Part shown: positions 25,673 to 34,678 of the stretch, piece after piece
How positions within the stretch are numbered: the stretch's first letter is position 1
Layout of the letters: every line of letters starts with the position of its first letter
NCBI GenBank assembly: GCA_021769965.1
Contig: JAETRU010000001.1
Coordinates: 62,001 to 126,000 of the forward strand
DNA length: 64,000 bases
DNA from: Eubacterium sp.
Lineage (GTDB): Bacteria > Bacillota > Clostridia > Peptostreptococcales > Anaerovoracaceae
Direction of reading: 5' to 3'
Position numbers and translations under genes: made by a program
Notes under the pieces: model-generated
The model's input: only the letters and a program-made list of their open reading frames with translations
Databases searched by the model: none
What the model was told of the DNA's origin: nothing

Positions 25673-26872
25673 ATGAAATTATCTAACAAAGTGGAATCCA
25701 TGCAGTTTTCACCGATCAGAAAATTCAACCCGATCGCGCAGAAAGCCAAAGACGCCGGAAAAAAAGTGTACCATCTGAACATCGGACAGCCGGACGTTGA
25801 AACACCTGCATGCTTCATGGACGCAATCAGAGCCTACCAGAACAAGGTTATCGCTTATGCTGAATCCGGCGGTATCACAGATCTGCAGGACGCTGTAGGC
25901 GATTACTTCAAGACTTACGGCATGAACATCGGCAGACAGAACATGATCGTTACTACCGGTGGCAGTGAAGCTCTGACCATGACATTCCTCGCACTCTTAA
26001 ACGAAGGTGATGAAGTTCTTATCGCAGAACCGTTCTATACCAACTACCATACCTTTGCAACTTCCGCAGGCGGCAAAGTCGTTCCTATTACGACAAAGGC
26101 TGAAGAAGGCTACCACTATGCGAAGAGAGAGCAGATCGAACCGCTGATCACAGAAAAGACTAAGGCTATCTGCTGTATCAATCCGGGCAACCCGACCGGT
26201 ACCGTTCTGACTATGGACGAGATGAAGCTGATCGGTGAGATCGCGAGAGAACATGATCTGTGGATCATCGCTGACGAAGTATACAGAGAATTTGCTTATG
26301 ATGGAAGAACAGCTGTTTCCTTTGGACAGATCCCGGAAATCGAAGACAGAGTCATCATTATCGATTCTGTTTCCAAGAGATTCTCCGCGTGCGGAGCAAG
26401 AATCGGCTTCCTGATCTCCAAGAATGAGGAATTCATTTCCAACGTTATGAAGATCGCTCAGGGCAGACTCTGCGTATCCACTGTTGACCAGATAGGTGCC
26501 GCTGCACTGTTCAGACTGCCGACTTCCTATTATGATGAAGTAAAGGCTGAATACTGCGGCAGAAGAGATGTTGTATACGAGGAACTGATGAAGATCCCTG
26601 GCGTTGTCTGCCAGAAACCTGGCGGCGCGTTCTATATGACCGCGAAACTGCCTGTTGACAGCGTTGAAGATTTCCTGATGTTCCTGCTGACTGAATTCGA
26701 GGATAACGGTGAAACTGTTATGTTCGCGCCGGCTGAAGGCTTCTATGCGACCCCGGGTCTTGGCAAGGACGAAATGCGTATCGCATATGTCCTGAAGCAG
26801 GAAGACATGAGAAGAGGCGTTGAGCTGATCAGACTGGGTATCGAAGCTTACAACAAGAAGCAGGGCAAATAA
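25673..26872 (+). CDS. PLP-dependent aminotransferase, class I (aspartate aminotransferase-like)
   Basis: The 399-residue fold-type I enzyme has NIGQPDVETP, TTGGSEALTM, the NPGNPTGTVL pyridoxal site, and IIDSVSKRFSACGARIG, whose Lys should bind PLP. It resembles subgroup I-gamma enzymes used on aspartate, alanine or aromatic acids; the amino donor cannot be read from sequence. Codon use is strongly biased (AGA, GAA and CTG rich with few CGG), like efp, suggesting high expression. AAAGGAG precedes ATG. It is flanked by its own promoter and terminator, so it is monocistronic. Confidence 0.92.
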   Translation: MKLSNKVESMQFSPIRKFNPIAQKAKDAGKKVYHLNIGQPDVETPACFMDAIRAYQNKVIAYAESGGITDLQDAVGDYFKTYGMNIGRQNMIVTTGGSEALTMTFLALLNEGDEVLIAEPFYTNYHTFATSAGGKVVPITTKAEEGYHYAKREQIEPLITEKTKAICCINPGNPTGTVLTMDEMKLIGEIAREHDLWIIADEVYREFAYDGRTAVSFGQIPEIEDRVIIIDSVSKRFSACGARIGFLISKNEEFISNVMKIAQGRLCVSTVDQIGAAALFRLPTSYYDEVKAEYCGRRDVVYEELMKIPGVVCQKPGGAFYMTAKLPVDSVEDFLMFLLTEFEDNGETVMFAPAEGFYATPGLGKDEMRIAYVLKQEDMRRGVELIRLGIEAYNKKQGK

Positions 26873-26915
26873 TCTGATTTGATCTGAATACGAGTACATA
26901 ATTGTATATGTCAGG

Positions 26916-26950
26916 CGCGGCCGTCATGAAGACGGCCGCGTTTATGTTTG
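26916..26950 (+). terminator. Rho-independent terminator after aminotransferase
   Basis: CGCGGCCGTC pairs with GACGGCCGCG across a five-base loop and is followed by TTTATGTTT. The stem is very strong and the T-tract is interrupted. Confidence 0.78.
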
Positions 26951-26978
26951 TAGTGTGATGCTTCAGAACAGAACAGCA

Positions 26979-27007
26979 TTGACGAAAGAACGAACGTTAT
27001 GTATAAT
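26979..27007 (+). promoter_or_regulatory. Sigma-A promoter for the GNAT gene
   Basis: TTGACG and TATAAT are separated by exactly 17 bases, 33 bases before the chosen start. It is among the better promoter matches in the window. Confidence 0.78.
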
Positions 27008-27039
27008 GATTCAAAAGCAGCACAGGAGGTATGGAAAGC

Positions 27040-27918
27040 ATGGATCTTATAAAAAGCGATGGCATGAAGATCTCGTTGAGTGAAGAAGATCTGGCGCAGC
27101 TCTCTTCGCCGGAAAAAATACAACGGGCTATAGACGAAAAACGGGCGTTCGCTTTTGATATATTTAAAGATCAGGATATGATCGGATTTGCTCTGCTCCG
27201 TCAGTTCAGCAGCGACGGATTCTTTCTCTGGGATTTTGCCATTGACGCGGCATGGCAGGGGAAAGGCTATGGTGAAACAGCTCTGCGTGAGCTGATAACG
27301 CTGCTGAAAAAAGAGTATCATGCGCAGGTCCTTACGCTTACGTATAATTATGGAAATCTAAGAGCGAAGAAGCTTTATGAAAAAATCGGATTCCGAGAAA
27401 CTAACGTGGTCCGCCAAAACGAGATCCATGAGGTGGATATGGAATTGCTGCTGACAGGAGCAATAATGGTTTTGAAAATCCGGGAACACGGCGAAATGGC
27501 TGATACAGCCGCAAAGTGGTTTCATTCCAAATGGAGAGTGCCCCTTGAGGCATATCAGGAAAGCATCGGGGAATGTTTGGCCGGCGGCGGCGCGGTTCCC
27601 CAGTGGTATTTAGCCGTTGATGGCGACAGGATCGCAGGCGGCGTCGGCATCATAGAAAATGACTTCCATGACCGCAAGGATCTGGCGCCAAATGCCTGCG
27701 CTCTGTATGTTGAGCCTGAATATCGCTGCAGGGGTATTGCCGGACAGCTGCTGCAGTATGTCTGTGACGACATGCACAGTTTCGGCATAGATACGCTCTA
27801 TCTTATTACAGATCATACATCCTTCTATGAGCAGTACGGATGGTCATTTCTGTGCATGGTCCAGGGAGACGACGAGCCTGATATGACGAGGATGTATGTG
27901 CACACAATAGAGAACTGA
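27040..27918 (+). CDS. Tandem GNAT acetyltransferase
   Basis: The 292-residue protein contains two GNAT domains. The first (about residues 1-137) has AWQGKGYGETALRELI at the acetyl-CoA pyrophosphate loop and NLRAKKLYEKIGF; the second (about 140-292) has YRCRGIAGQLLQYV and SFYEQYGW. The second begins at MVLKIREHGEMADTAAKWFHSKW, which looks like an independent protein start, so this may be a gene fusion. AGGAGG lies one base before ATG 27031 but ten before ATG 27040, which I chose. Substrates are unknown; it has its own promoter. Confidence 0.85.
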   Translation: MDLIKSDGMKISLSEEDLAQLSSPEKIQRAIDEKRAFAFDIFKDQDMIGFALLRQFSSDGFFLWDFAIDAAWQGKGYGETALRELITLLKKEYHAQVLTLTYNYGNLRAKKLYEKIGFRETNVVRQNEIHEVDMELLLTGAIMVLKIREHGEMADTAAKWFHSKWRVPLEAYQESIGECLAGGGAVPQWYLAVDGDRIAGGVGIIENDFHDRKDLAPNACALYVEPEYRCRGIAGQLLQYVCDDMHSFGIDTLYLITDHTSFYEQYGWSFLCMVQGDDEPDMTRMYVHTIEN

Positions 27919-27921
27919 GGC

Positions 27922-28026
27922 GTGAAAAAAGTAATTATTATCGGAAGCCCGGGTGCAGGTAAAAGCACCTTTGCCAGAAAGCTGTTCAGAATTTCCTGTT
28001 TCACTGCAGGTCTTTTTTTGGTATAA
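27922..28026 (+). pseudogene. P-loop kinase remnant (adenylate kinase/topology modulation-like)
   Basis: From GTG 27922 the frame reads KKVIIIGSPGAGKSTFARKLF, an intact Walker A start typical of small adenylate-kinase-like proteins annotated as topology modulation proteins. It then runs into unrelated residues and stops after 34 codons. Such proteins are normally 160-190 residues, so only the 5' end remains. It follows the GNAT stop by three bases. The stop codon lies in the -10 region of a possible mutS promoter (TATAAT at 28022). Confidence 0.75.
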
Positions 28027-28060
28027 TAAAATGTAGCAAAAGAAAAGGAGTAAAACATTT

Positions 28061-30691
28061 ATGGTAAAAGACAAATTATCCCCGATGATGCAGCAGTATC
28101 TGGACATCAAGGCGAGCTATCAGGATTGCATCCTGTTTTTCAGGCTGGGAGACTTTTATGAAATGTTTTACGAAGACGCCAAGACCGCTTCAAGAGAGCT
28201 GGAATTGACGCTTACGGGAAAAAACTGCGGACAGGAAGAACGGGCGCCCATGTGCGGCGTTCCTTTTCATTCTGCCGACACCTATATTGCAAGGCTGGTA
28301 GAAAAGGGCTACAAGGTCGCTATCTGTGAGCAGATGGAAGATCCTGCCGCCGCCAAAGGCATCGTCAAACGGGAAGTGATTCAGATCGTCACCCCGGGCA
28401 CGGTCACCTCTCAGTCCATGCTCAATGAGAAGGAGAACAACTATCTGGCCTCCGTCTACGTGGACAAGCGGGGCATGTCCATCTCTTACTGCGATATCTC
28501 TACCGGCGAGCTGTATACCACCGAGGAGAGCAGCAATCTGAACCTGCAGGCCGATGTGCTCAATGAACTGGCAAAGATCAACGCTAAGGAGATCATGATC
28601 AACGAGGCCTTTGCGGAAAACTGCGATCAGGAAGAGATCAAAGCGGTCACCGGAGGTTTTCTCTTTGTCATGGGCGATGCCTACTACAACCCTAAATCCT
28701 CCGAAGACGCTGTCCGCGCCCAGTTTAACGGACTTTCCACCACCGCTCTGGGTCTGGCCGGCCGGGATCTCTGCATCCTGTCTTTGGGCGCTCTGCTGGC
28801 TTATCTGCTGGAAACACAGAAGCAGAGCCTTTCTCAGCTGACCCGGTGCCAGTTTTACGAACTGGGGAAACACATGTCGCTGGACAAAGCCACCCTGCGC
28901 AATCTGGAGATCACCGAGACCCTCTACGACAAGCGTGTGCAGGGTTCCCTGCTTGGCGTTCTGGATAAGACCGCTACGGCTATGGGAAGCAGGAAGATGA
29001 AGCAGTGGCTGCGGGAACCTCTGAACAACGCTGATGAGATCAACAGCAGGCTGGACGCTGTGGAATTCCTCACAGAAAATCCTATGGTAGAAAACAATAT
29101 CCGCGAAGCCCTGAAACAGGTCTATGATTTTGAACGTCTGGCCGGCCGCATCGCGTCAGGCAACGCCAACGGCAAAGACCTGATCGCGCTGAAGTCCTCT
29201 GTAAGAGTTCTTCCAGAGATCAAAGAGTGTCTGTCCTACGCTGATACCCAGATGCTGACGCTGCTTTCTGAGCAGATTCACGACCTTTCCGGGATCTATG
29301 ATCTGATAGAGTCTGCGATCTGCGAAGAACCGCCGTTTACCATCAAAGAAGGCGGCATCATCAAGGACGGCTATTCTGAGGAGCTGGATAAGCTGAAATT
29401 CTCTATCAAAGACGGAAAGCAGTGGATCGCCGGGCTTGAAAACGCCGAAAGAGAACGGACCGGCATCAAAAATCTGAAAGTCGGCTTCAACAAGGTCTTC
29501 GGCTATTATATCGACGTGACCAAGTCCAACACCCATCTGGTACCGGAGGATTACATTCGCAAACAGACTCTGGTCAACAACGAGCGCTATATTACGCCGG
29601 AACTGAAGGAGATGGAAAATCTGGTCCTGGGGGCAGAAAGCCAGATCAATCAGATGGAATACGAGCTGTTTACAGCTGTCCGGCTGGAGATACAGAAATA
29701 TATCCATCAGATTCAGGAAACCTCACAGGCCATCGCGCAGCTGGATGTTCTCTGCAGTTTTGCCAGAGTCAGCGGCAGTCTGGGCTATGTCAAACCCGTG
29801 ATCGATAACAGCTATGAGCTGATCATAGAGAAGGGAAGGCACCCGGTCATCGAGCAGATGACAGGCGGCAGCCTGTTCGTCTCCAACGATACATATCTGA
29901 ACAATACCGATACCTCCATGCTGGTGATCACCGGTCCTAACATGGCAGGTAAATCCACCTATATGCGGCAGACCGCTTTGATCGTCCTCATGGCCCAGGC
30001 CGGCTGCTTCGTTCCGTGTCAGTCTGCAAGGATCGGCGTTGTCGACAGGATCTTTACCAGAATCGGTGCGTCCGATAATCTGGCGCAGGGCCAGTCCACC
30101 TTTTTTGTAGAGATGAGCGAACTGGCATATATCCTTTCCTGCGCCAAAGAAAGAAGCCTGATCATTCTGGATGAGATCGGCCGCGGCACCAGCACCTATG
30201 ACGGGCTGTCCATCGCATGGGCCGCCGTTGAATATCTGTGCAACGAAAAAAAGCACATCAGAACACTGTTTGCCACCCACTATCACGAACTGACTGTGTT
30301 AGAAGAGCAGATCAGAGGGGTGAGAAATCTGAACGTAGACGTTTCAGAGGAGGATGGCGATATCGTATTCCTCCACAAGATCATCCCCGGCTCCGCAAGC
30401 CGCAGCTACGGGATACATGTAGCCAAGCTGGCCGGTATTCCGTCATCACTCCTTGCAAGCGCCAGAGATAAACTGTCCCATCTGGAGGAAAACAGCGCAC
30501 AGGTCAGCCTTTCGGCAGAGACCGCCGCGTCGTCCTCTGCGGCATCCGCCGCCTTCGAAGAACAGATATCCTTTTTCATTCCGCAGCAGAGTCCTGTCGT
30601 AGAGAAACTGAAGAAGCTGGATCTGATGGATGTAACACCGTCTCAGGCCATCAGGATCCTGGAAGAATTAAAGGAAGAGATCGATGATTAG
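28061..30691 (+). CDS. mutS: DNA mismatch repair protein MutS
   Basis: MutS recognises mismatches and starts repair with MutL. The 876-residue protein has the N-terminal mismatch-binding domain with FFRLGDFYEMFYEDA (the Phe-X-Glu probe), connector and clamp domains, and the ATPase with GPNMAGKS (about residues 625-632), LIILDEIGRGTST and FATHYHEL. A C-terminal tail rich in Ser/Ala and PQQSP may carry a sliding-clamp contact. Length is normal. AAAAGGAG precedes ATG. It overlaps mutL by 8 bases, so the repair pair is co-translated. Confidence 0.98.
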   Translation: MVKDKLSPMMQQYLDIKASYQDCILFFRLGDFYEMFYEDAKTASRELELTLTGKNCGQEERAPMCGVPFHSADTYIARLVEKGYKVAICEQMEDPAAAKGIVKREVIQIVTPGTVTSQSMLNEKENNYLASVYVDKRGMSISYCDISTGELYTTEESSNLNLQADVLNELAKINAKEIMINEAFAENCDQEEIKAVTGGFLFVMGDAYYNPKSSEDAVRAQFNGLSTTALGLAGRDLCILSLGALLAYLLETQKQSLSQLTRCQFYELGKHMSLDKATLRNLEITETLYDKRVQGSLLGVLDKTATAMGSRKMKQWLREPLNNADEINSRLDAVEFLTENPMVENNIREALKQVYDFERLAGRIASGNANGKDLIALKSSVRVLPEIKECLSYADTQMLTLLSEQIHDLSGIYDLIESAICEEPPFTIKEGGIIKDGYSEELDKLKFSIKDGKQWIAGLENAERERTGIKNLKVGFNKVFGYYIDVTKSNTHLVPEDYIRKQTLVNNERYITPELKEMENLVLGAESQINQMEYELFTAVRLEIQKYIHQIQETSQAIAQLDVLCSFARVSGSLGYVKPVIDNSYELIIEKGRHPVIEQMTGGSLFVSNDTYLNNTDTSMLVITGPNMAGKSTYMRQTALIVLMAQAGCFVPCQSARIGVVDRIFTRIGASDNLAQGQSTFFVEMSELAYILSCAKERSLIILDEIGRGTSTYDGLSIAWAAVEYLCNEKKHIRTLFATHYHELTVLEEQIRGVRNLNVDVSEEDGDIVFLHKIIPGSASRSYGIHVAKLAGIPSSLLASARDKLSHLEENSAQVSLSAETAASSSAASAAFEEQISFFIPQQSPVVEKLKKLDLMDVTPSQAIRILEELKEEIDD

Positions 30692-32516
30692 AGTATTAGA
30701 GAAAAAGGTCGCAGATAAAATAGCCGCCGGAGAGGTCATTGAACGGCCCGTCTCCATTGTCAAAGAGCTTGCAGAAAACGCTGTAGACGCAGGGGCTTCT
30801 GTCATCACAATAGAGATCAAAAATGGAGGGAAAAGCTATATCCGCGTTACTGACAACGGCTGCGGCATTCCGGCCGCGGAAACAGAAACCGCTTTTCTGC
30901 GCCACGCCACAAGCAAGATCAGCACCGCTAAAGATCTTGACGCTATCCGCTCTCTGGGATTCCGGGGGGAGGCCCTGGCCAGCATTGCGGCAGTGACCCA
31001 CACAGAGCTGATCACCAAGACCGCGGACGAAAAAGCAGGCGTCCGGCTGCTGATCCACGGCGGCGAGATCCTTGCCAAAGAGGCCACAGGCTGTCCTGAC
31101 GGAACGACTATGGTGGTCACAGATCTGTTTTATAACACGCCGGCCCGCCGTAAATTTCTCAAATCCGACGGCGCGGAAAGCGGTCAGATCATCGACTTCG
31201 TATCACAGATCGCGCTTGCCTATCCGGGTATCCGGTTCCGGCTGATCAACAACGGCAGGCATCTCTTCTCAACGGCAGGGAAGGGAGATCTTCACGGGGC
31301 TATTCTGTCCGTGTACCAGCTTGCGGAATACCGTGATCTGGTCGCCGTGGATTATACGGAAAACGGGACCTGCGTCAAAGGCTATATTTCCCGTCCGTCC
31401 CTGACCCGAACTACCCGCAGGAACCAGATCTTCTTTGTCAACGGACGCGTGGTCGCTAGCAAGGTCATTGAAAAAGGCGTCAATGAAGGCTACCGGGAAA
31501 GGCTTTTCGAAGGCCGCCATCCTGTGGCGTTCCTGTTCATCGAAACCGATCCTGCCCGGCTGGACGTCAACATCCACCCCAATAAACGAGAAGTCCGCTT
31601 CGACGATGAGAAGGCGGTCACAGAGATCGTATCAAAGGGTGTCCGCCAGGCTCTCGGCACCATGGCCGCGGTGACCGAGGTGAAGAACATTTTCACTGCG
31701 GCTCCGAAGGAGACTGAGATCAGGGCAGAGCAGACTGAAAGGAAAGAAGAACAGGTAGACATAAAACAGATATTGTCAACTAAACGCCGACCGGAACGAA
31801 AACCGGAACCTGAAGTCAAACCGCAGCCAGCGGTGCCTTCCGTTCGGGAAGAAAACGCGCCGTACACAGCAGATCTTTCAGTGAAAGTTCCTACAGTCAA
31901 AGCGTCCATTTCCATCGAAGCGCCGGGACAGAAACCCTTTGATTTCGCTGATCTGGAGATCACCGGCGTCATCTTCGACACGTATATTACCGCCGTGGAC
32001 AGAGAGAATTTCTATCTCATCGACCAGCATGCCGCCCATGAGCGGGTGTTCTACGAGAAGCTGGTGGGCGAGTATCTGGCGGACGAAAAGCTGCGCCAGC
32101 CGATCCTGACGCCGATCATGGTGGAAGTGCCGCTGGACGTGAAGGAAAACGAGTACGACTGGCTGGATTCCCTGGGCGATATGGGCTTTGCCATCGAACC
32201 TTTTGGGATGAATTCCTATGTGATCCGGGAGATCCCGACTTTTATGAGCCTTTCGGAGGCGGAGGATTTCGTCAATGTGTTTGTAGAAAACATTTCTTCC
32301 GGAACGCAGCTTTCCAACACGGTGGTGATCAATAAGCTGATCACCAGGTCCTGTAAATCCGCGGTAAAGGCCCATGACAAGCTGTCCATGCCGGAGCTGC
32401 GGGCTCTGATGGATCAGCTGGCCGCCTGCCGCAATCCTTTTTCCTGCCCGCACGGACGGCCTACTTTCATTCGTCTGTCTCAGTATCAGATCGAAAAAAT
32501 GTTTAAACGGGTGTGA
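30684..32516 (+). CDS. mutL: DNA mismatch repair protein MutL (endonuclease type)
   Basis: The 610-residue protein begins with the GHKL ATPase (KIAAGEVIERP, DNGCGIP, TLGFRGEAL-like SLGFRGEALASIAAV) and a Pro/Glu/Lys-rich linker (about 340-420). The C-terminal domain holds the endonuclease motif DQHAAHERVFYE (near residue 447), plus CKSAVKAHDKLS and CPHGRPT, the metal-binding set of nicking MutL proteins in organisms without MutH. It lies between mutS and miaA, the standard Clostridia order, and starts inside the mutS end. Confidence 0.97.
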   Translation: MIRVLEKKVADKIAAGEVIERPVSIVKELAENAVDAGASVITIEIKNGGKSYIRVTDNGCGIPAAETETAFLRHATSKISTAKDLDAIRSLGFRGEALASIAAVTHTELITKTADEKAGVRLLIHGGEILAKEATGCPDGTTMVVTDLFYNTPARRKFLKSDGAESGQIIDFVSQIALAYPGIRFRLINNGRHLFSTAGKGDLHGAILSVYQLAEYRDLVAVDYTENGTCVKGYISRPSLTRTTRRNQIFFVNGRVVASKVIEKGVNEGYRERLFEGRHPVAFLFIETDPARLDVNIHPNKREVRFDDEKAVTEIVSKGVRQALGTMAAVTEVKNIFTAAPKETEIRAEQTERKEEQVDIKQILSTKRRPERKPEPEVKPQPAVPSVREENAPYTADLSVKVPTVKASISIEAPGQKPFDFADLEITGVIFDTYITAVDRENFYLIDQHAAHERVFYEKLVGEYLADEKLRQPILTPIMVEVPLDVKENEYDWLDSLGDMGFAIEPFGMNSYVIREIPTFMSLSEAEDFVNVFVENISSGTQLSNTVVINKLITRSCKSAVKAHDKLSMPELRALMDQLAACRNPFSCPHGRPTFIRLSQYQIEKMFKRV

Positions 32517-32523
32517 GGTATCT

Positions 32524-33456
32524 ATGAAAGAAAAACGTGAGATCATTGTGATCTGCGGTCCTACGGCCGTGGGAAAAACCGCATATGCCATCGAAACAGC
32601 TTTGGAATTCGGCGGCGAGATCGTATCCTGCGACTCCATGCAGCTGTATCGATACATGGATATCGGCAGCGCCAAGCCAACAGCAGAAGAACAGGCCCGG
32701 GTAAAGCATTATCTGGTGGATCAGATCGACCCGTCAGAGCCTTTTTCTGCTGCCAAATATCAGACACTGGCCAAAGCCGCGATCGAGGAGATATTTGACA
32801 AAGGCAGGGTTCCTGTCATCGCAGGCGGTACGGGTCTTTATCTCAACGCTCTGCTCTACGATATGGATTTCAGCGCGCCTCCGGGAGATCCCGCGCTGAG
32901 AGAACAGCTGTACGCGCTGGCTGAGTCAGAATCTCCCATGGTACTTCATGACAGGCTGCGGGAACTGGATCCGGACGCGGCAGACAGGATCCACCCCAAT
33001 AATGTAAAAAAAGTAGTACGGGCCGTGGAAGCGGCTATGCTGGGCAGTAAAGTAAGGGACTTTTCTACAGATCCGAAACCGACATCGGATTACAGCGCTG
33101 TTTTGATCGGACTGACCAGAGACCGGGCAGAGCTTTACGCGCGGATCAACCAGCGGGTGGATCTGCTCATGGAAGCCGGGCTTCCTGACGAAGTGCGGAG
33201 ACTTCTTGCCATGGGTCTTGACGAAGGAAATATCTCCATGAAAGGCATCGGCTATAAAGAGCTGATCGGCTATTTTCATGGCAGGTACGATCTTGCGGCT
33301 GCTGTAGATCTGGTAAAGAAAAACACCCGTCACTACGCCAAGCGCCAGCTGACCTGGTTCAAACGGTATAAAGATATGAAATGGTTCAATATTTCGCAGT
33401 ACAGCAGTGACGCGCAGTGTCAGGAGGATATATTCCAATGGCTGAGAAACAGATAA
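32524..33456 (+). CDS. miaA: tRNA dimethylallyltransferase
   Basis: MiaA adds an isopentenyl group from DMAPP to A37 of tRNAs reading UNN codons. The 310-residue protein has the P-loop GPTAVGKTAYA (about residues 13-23), CDSMQLYRYMDIGSAKPT, VIAGGTGLYLNALL and the C-terminal RHYAKRQLTWFK region. Length is normal. It follows mutL by seven bases, and a recombinase gene begins inside its last 19 bases. The isoprenoid donor comes from the pathway encoded by dxs and ispA nearby. Confidence 0.97.
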   Translation: MKEKREIIVICGPTAVGKTAYAIETALEFGGEIVSCDSMQLYRYMDIGSAKPTAEEQARVKHYLVDQIDPSEPFSAAKYQTLAKAAIEEIFDKGRVPVIAGGTGLYLNALLYDMDFSAPPGDPALREQLYALAESESPMVLHDRLRELDPDAADRIHPNNVKKVVRAVEAAMLGSKVRDFSTDPKPTSDYSAVLIGLTRDRAELYARINQRVDLLMEAGLPDEVRRLLAMGLDEGNISMKGIGYKELIGYFHGRYDLAAAVDLVKKNTRHYAKRQLTWFKRYKDMKWFNISQYSSDAQCQEDIFQWLRNR

Positions 33457-34565
33457 AAATTCATAATAAAAGCGATAAACCGGACAACATCGTGGAAAAA
33501 GAGGCACGGATCTTTCAGGAATGTGAGGAACTGGAGCGGCAGCTTCCGGGATTTCTGCGGGGATTCTTCATCTATCTGAAGGGCAATGTGCTGCCTATGA
33601 CGCGCTGCGCGTATCTCCACGATATCAGGTTTTTCTGCCAGTATCTGATCCAGGAGACAGATCTGACTTCCGCCAGACAGACAAAGGATATCAGGCTGGC
33701 CGATTTTCAGCGGATCCAGGCTGCAGATGTAAATGTCTATCTGGATTACTGCCGGAAATACAAGGTGGAAACGGAGAAGAACATCTACGTTTATGAGAAC
33801 AACAGCAAGACCCTCGCAAGAAAAAAATCCTCTGTTTCTGTCATGTTCAAACAGCTGTACCGTGACCAGCTGCTGGAAAAGAACATCACTGACGGGTTTG
33901 ACCCGATCCGGGTTCCAAAGGCGGGAGAACAGGAGATCAAGGCGCTGCAGGACGATGAGGTCATGGTCATGCTGGATGCTGTATCGACCGGCACGGGACT
34001 GACCAAACACCAGTACGCCTATTGGGAAAAGACAAAGAAGCGCGACAAGGCGATCCTGATGATCTTTCTGACCTATGGCCTGCGGCTCTCAGAGCTGCAG
34101 CAGCTCAACGTATCTTCTTTTAACTTTTCCCGCGGGGAATTTAAGATCTACCGAAAACGGGGGAAAGAATCTATCATGCCTCTCAACGAATCTGTTACCG
34201 CAGTTGTTGAGGATTATCTGGAAAATGAACGTCCGGCAGAAGAAACTTTGATGGAAGATCACCGGGACGCGTTATTTCTGTCACTGCAGGGAAAGCGTAT
34301 GACAGAACGGCAGATCCGCGAGCTTGTGAAAAAATACACGGCTATCGCTCTGGGAACGAGTAAAAAGGGCGGTTACAGTCCTCACAAACTGCGCGCCACA
34401 GCGGCTACCAGCCTGATCGGACGGGGCAATTCCATCTATGATGTGGCGGCCCTTTTAGATCATGAGCAGGTAACTACGACCCAGCTCTACGCCAAACACA
34501 AGCAGAATGTCAAACGCGATCTCGTAAAAGACATGGAGTGGGAAAAGGAGAGAACGGAAAAATAG
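33438..34565 (+). CDS. Tyrosine recombinase, XerC/XerD-like
   Basis: The 375-residue protein has an N-terminal SAM-like DNA-binding domain (about 20-165) and a C-terminal catalytic domain with YGLRLSEL (Arg), RKRGKE (Lys), SPHKLRATAAT (His-X-X-Arg), LLDHEQVTTTQLY (His/Tyr). The second His box is DHE rather than the usual GHS. An insert of about 35 residues (DAVSTGTGLTKHQYAYWEK) precedes the Arg box. ATG 33438 follows AGGAGG at ten bases. It is fixed between miaA and the methionine gamma-lyase-like gene and shows no phage neighbours, so a housekeeping Xer-type role is possible but unproven. Confidence 0.85.
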   Translation: MAEKQIKIHNKSDKPDNIVEKEARIFQECEELERQLPGFLRGFFIYLKGNVLPMTRCAYLHDIRFFCQYLIQETDLTSARQTKDIRLADFQRIQAADVNVYLDYCRKYKVETEKNIYVYENNSKTLARKKSSVSVMFKQLYRDQLLEKNITDGFDPIRVPKAGEQEIKALQDDEVMVMLDAVSTGTGLTKHQYAYWEKTKKRDKAILMIFLTYGLRLSELQQLNVSSFNFSRGEFKIYRKRGKESIMPLNESVTAVVEDYLENERPAEETLMEDHRDALFLSLQGKRMTERQIRELVKKYTAIALGTSKKGGYSPHKLRATAATSLIGRGNSIYDVAALLDHEQVTTTQLYAKHKQNVKRDLVKDMEWEKERTEK

Positions 34566-34615
34566 TAGAATAGTGAAGATTTTGTTAAGGCTTCCTTAAA
34601 ATCAGCCCCAGGGGA

Positions 34616-34643
34616 TTTACAAACGCCCCGTAAGGGCTATAAT
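34616..34643 (+). promoter_or_regulatory. Promoter with spacer palindrome, methionine gamma-lyase-like gene
   Basis: TTTACA and TATAAT are spaced by 16 bases. The spacer contains GCCC-CGTAA-GGGC, an inverted repeat placed where a repressor could bind. Just upstream, TTAAGG-CTT-CCTTAA forms a small hairpin that may end the recombinase transcript. Confidence 0.65.
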
Positions 34644-34678
34644 TATATATGTAGAAAAGAACGGAGATTATAACTATT

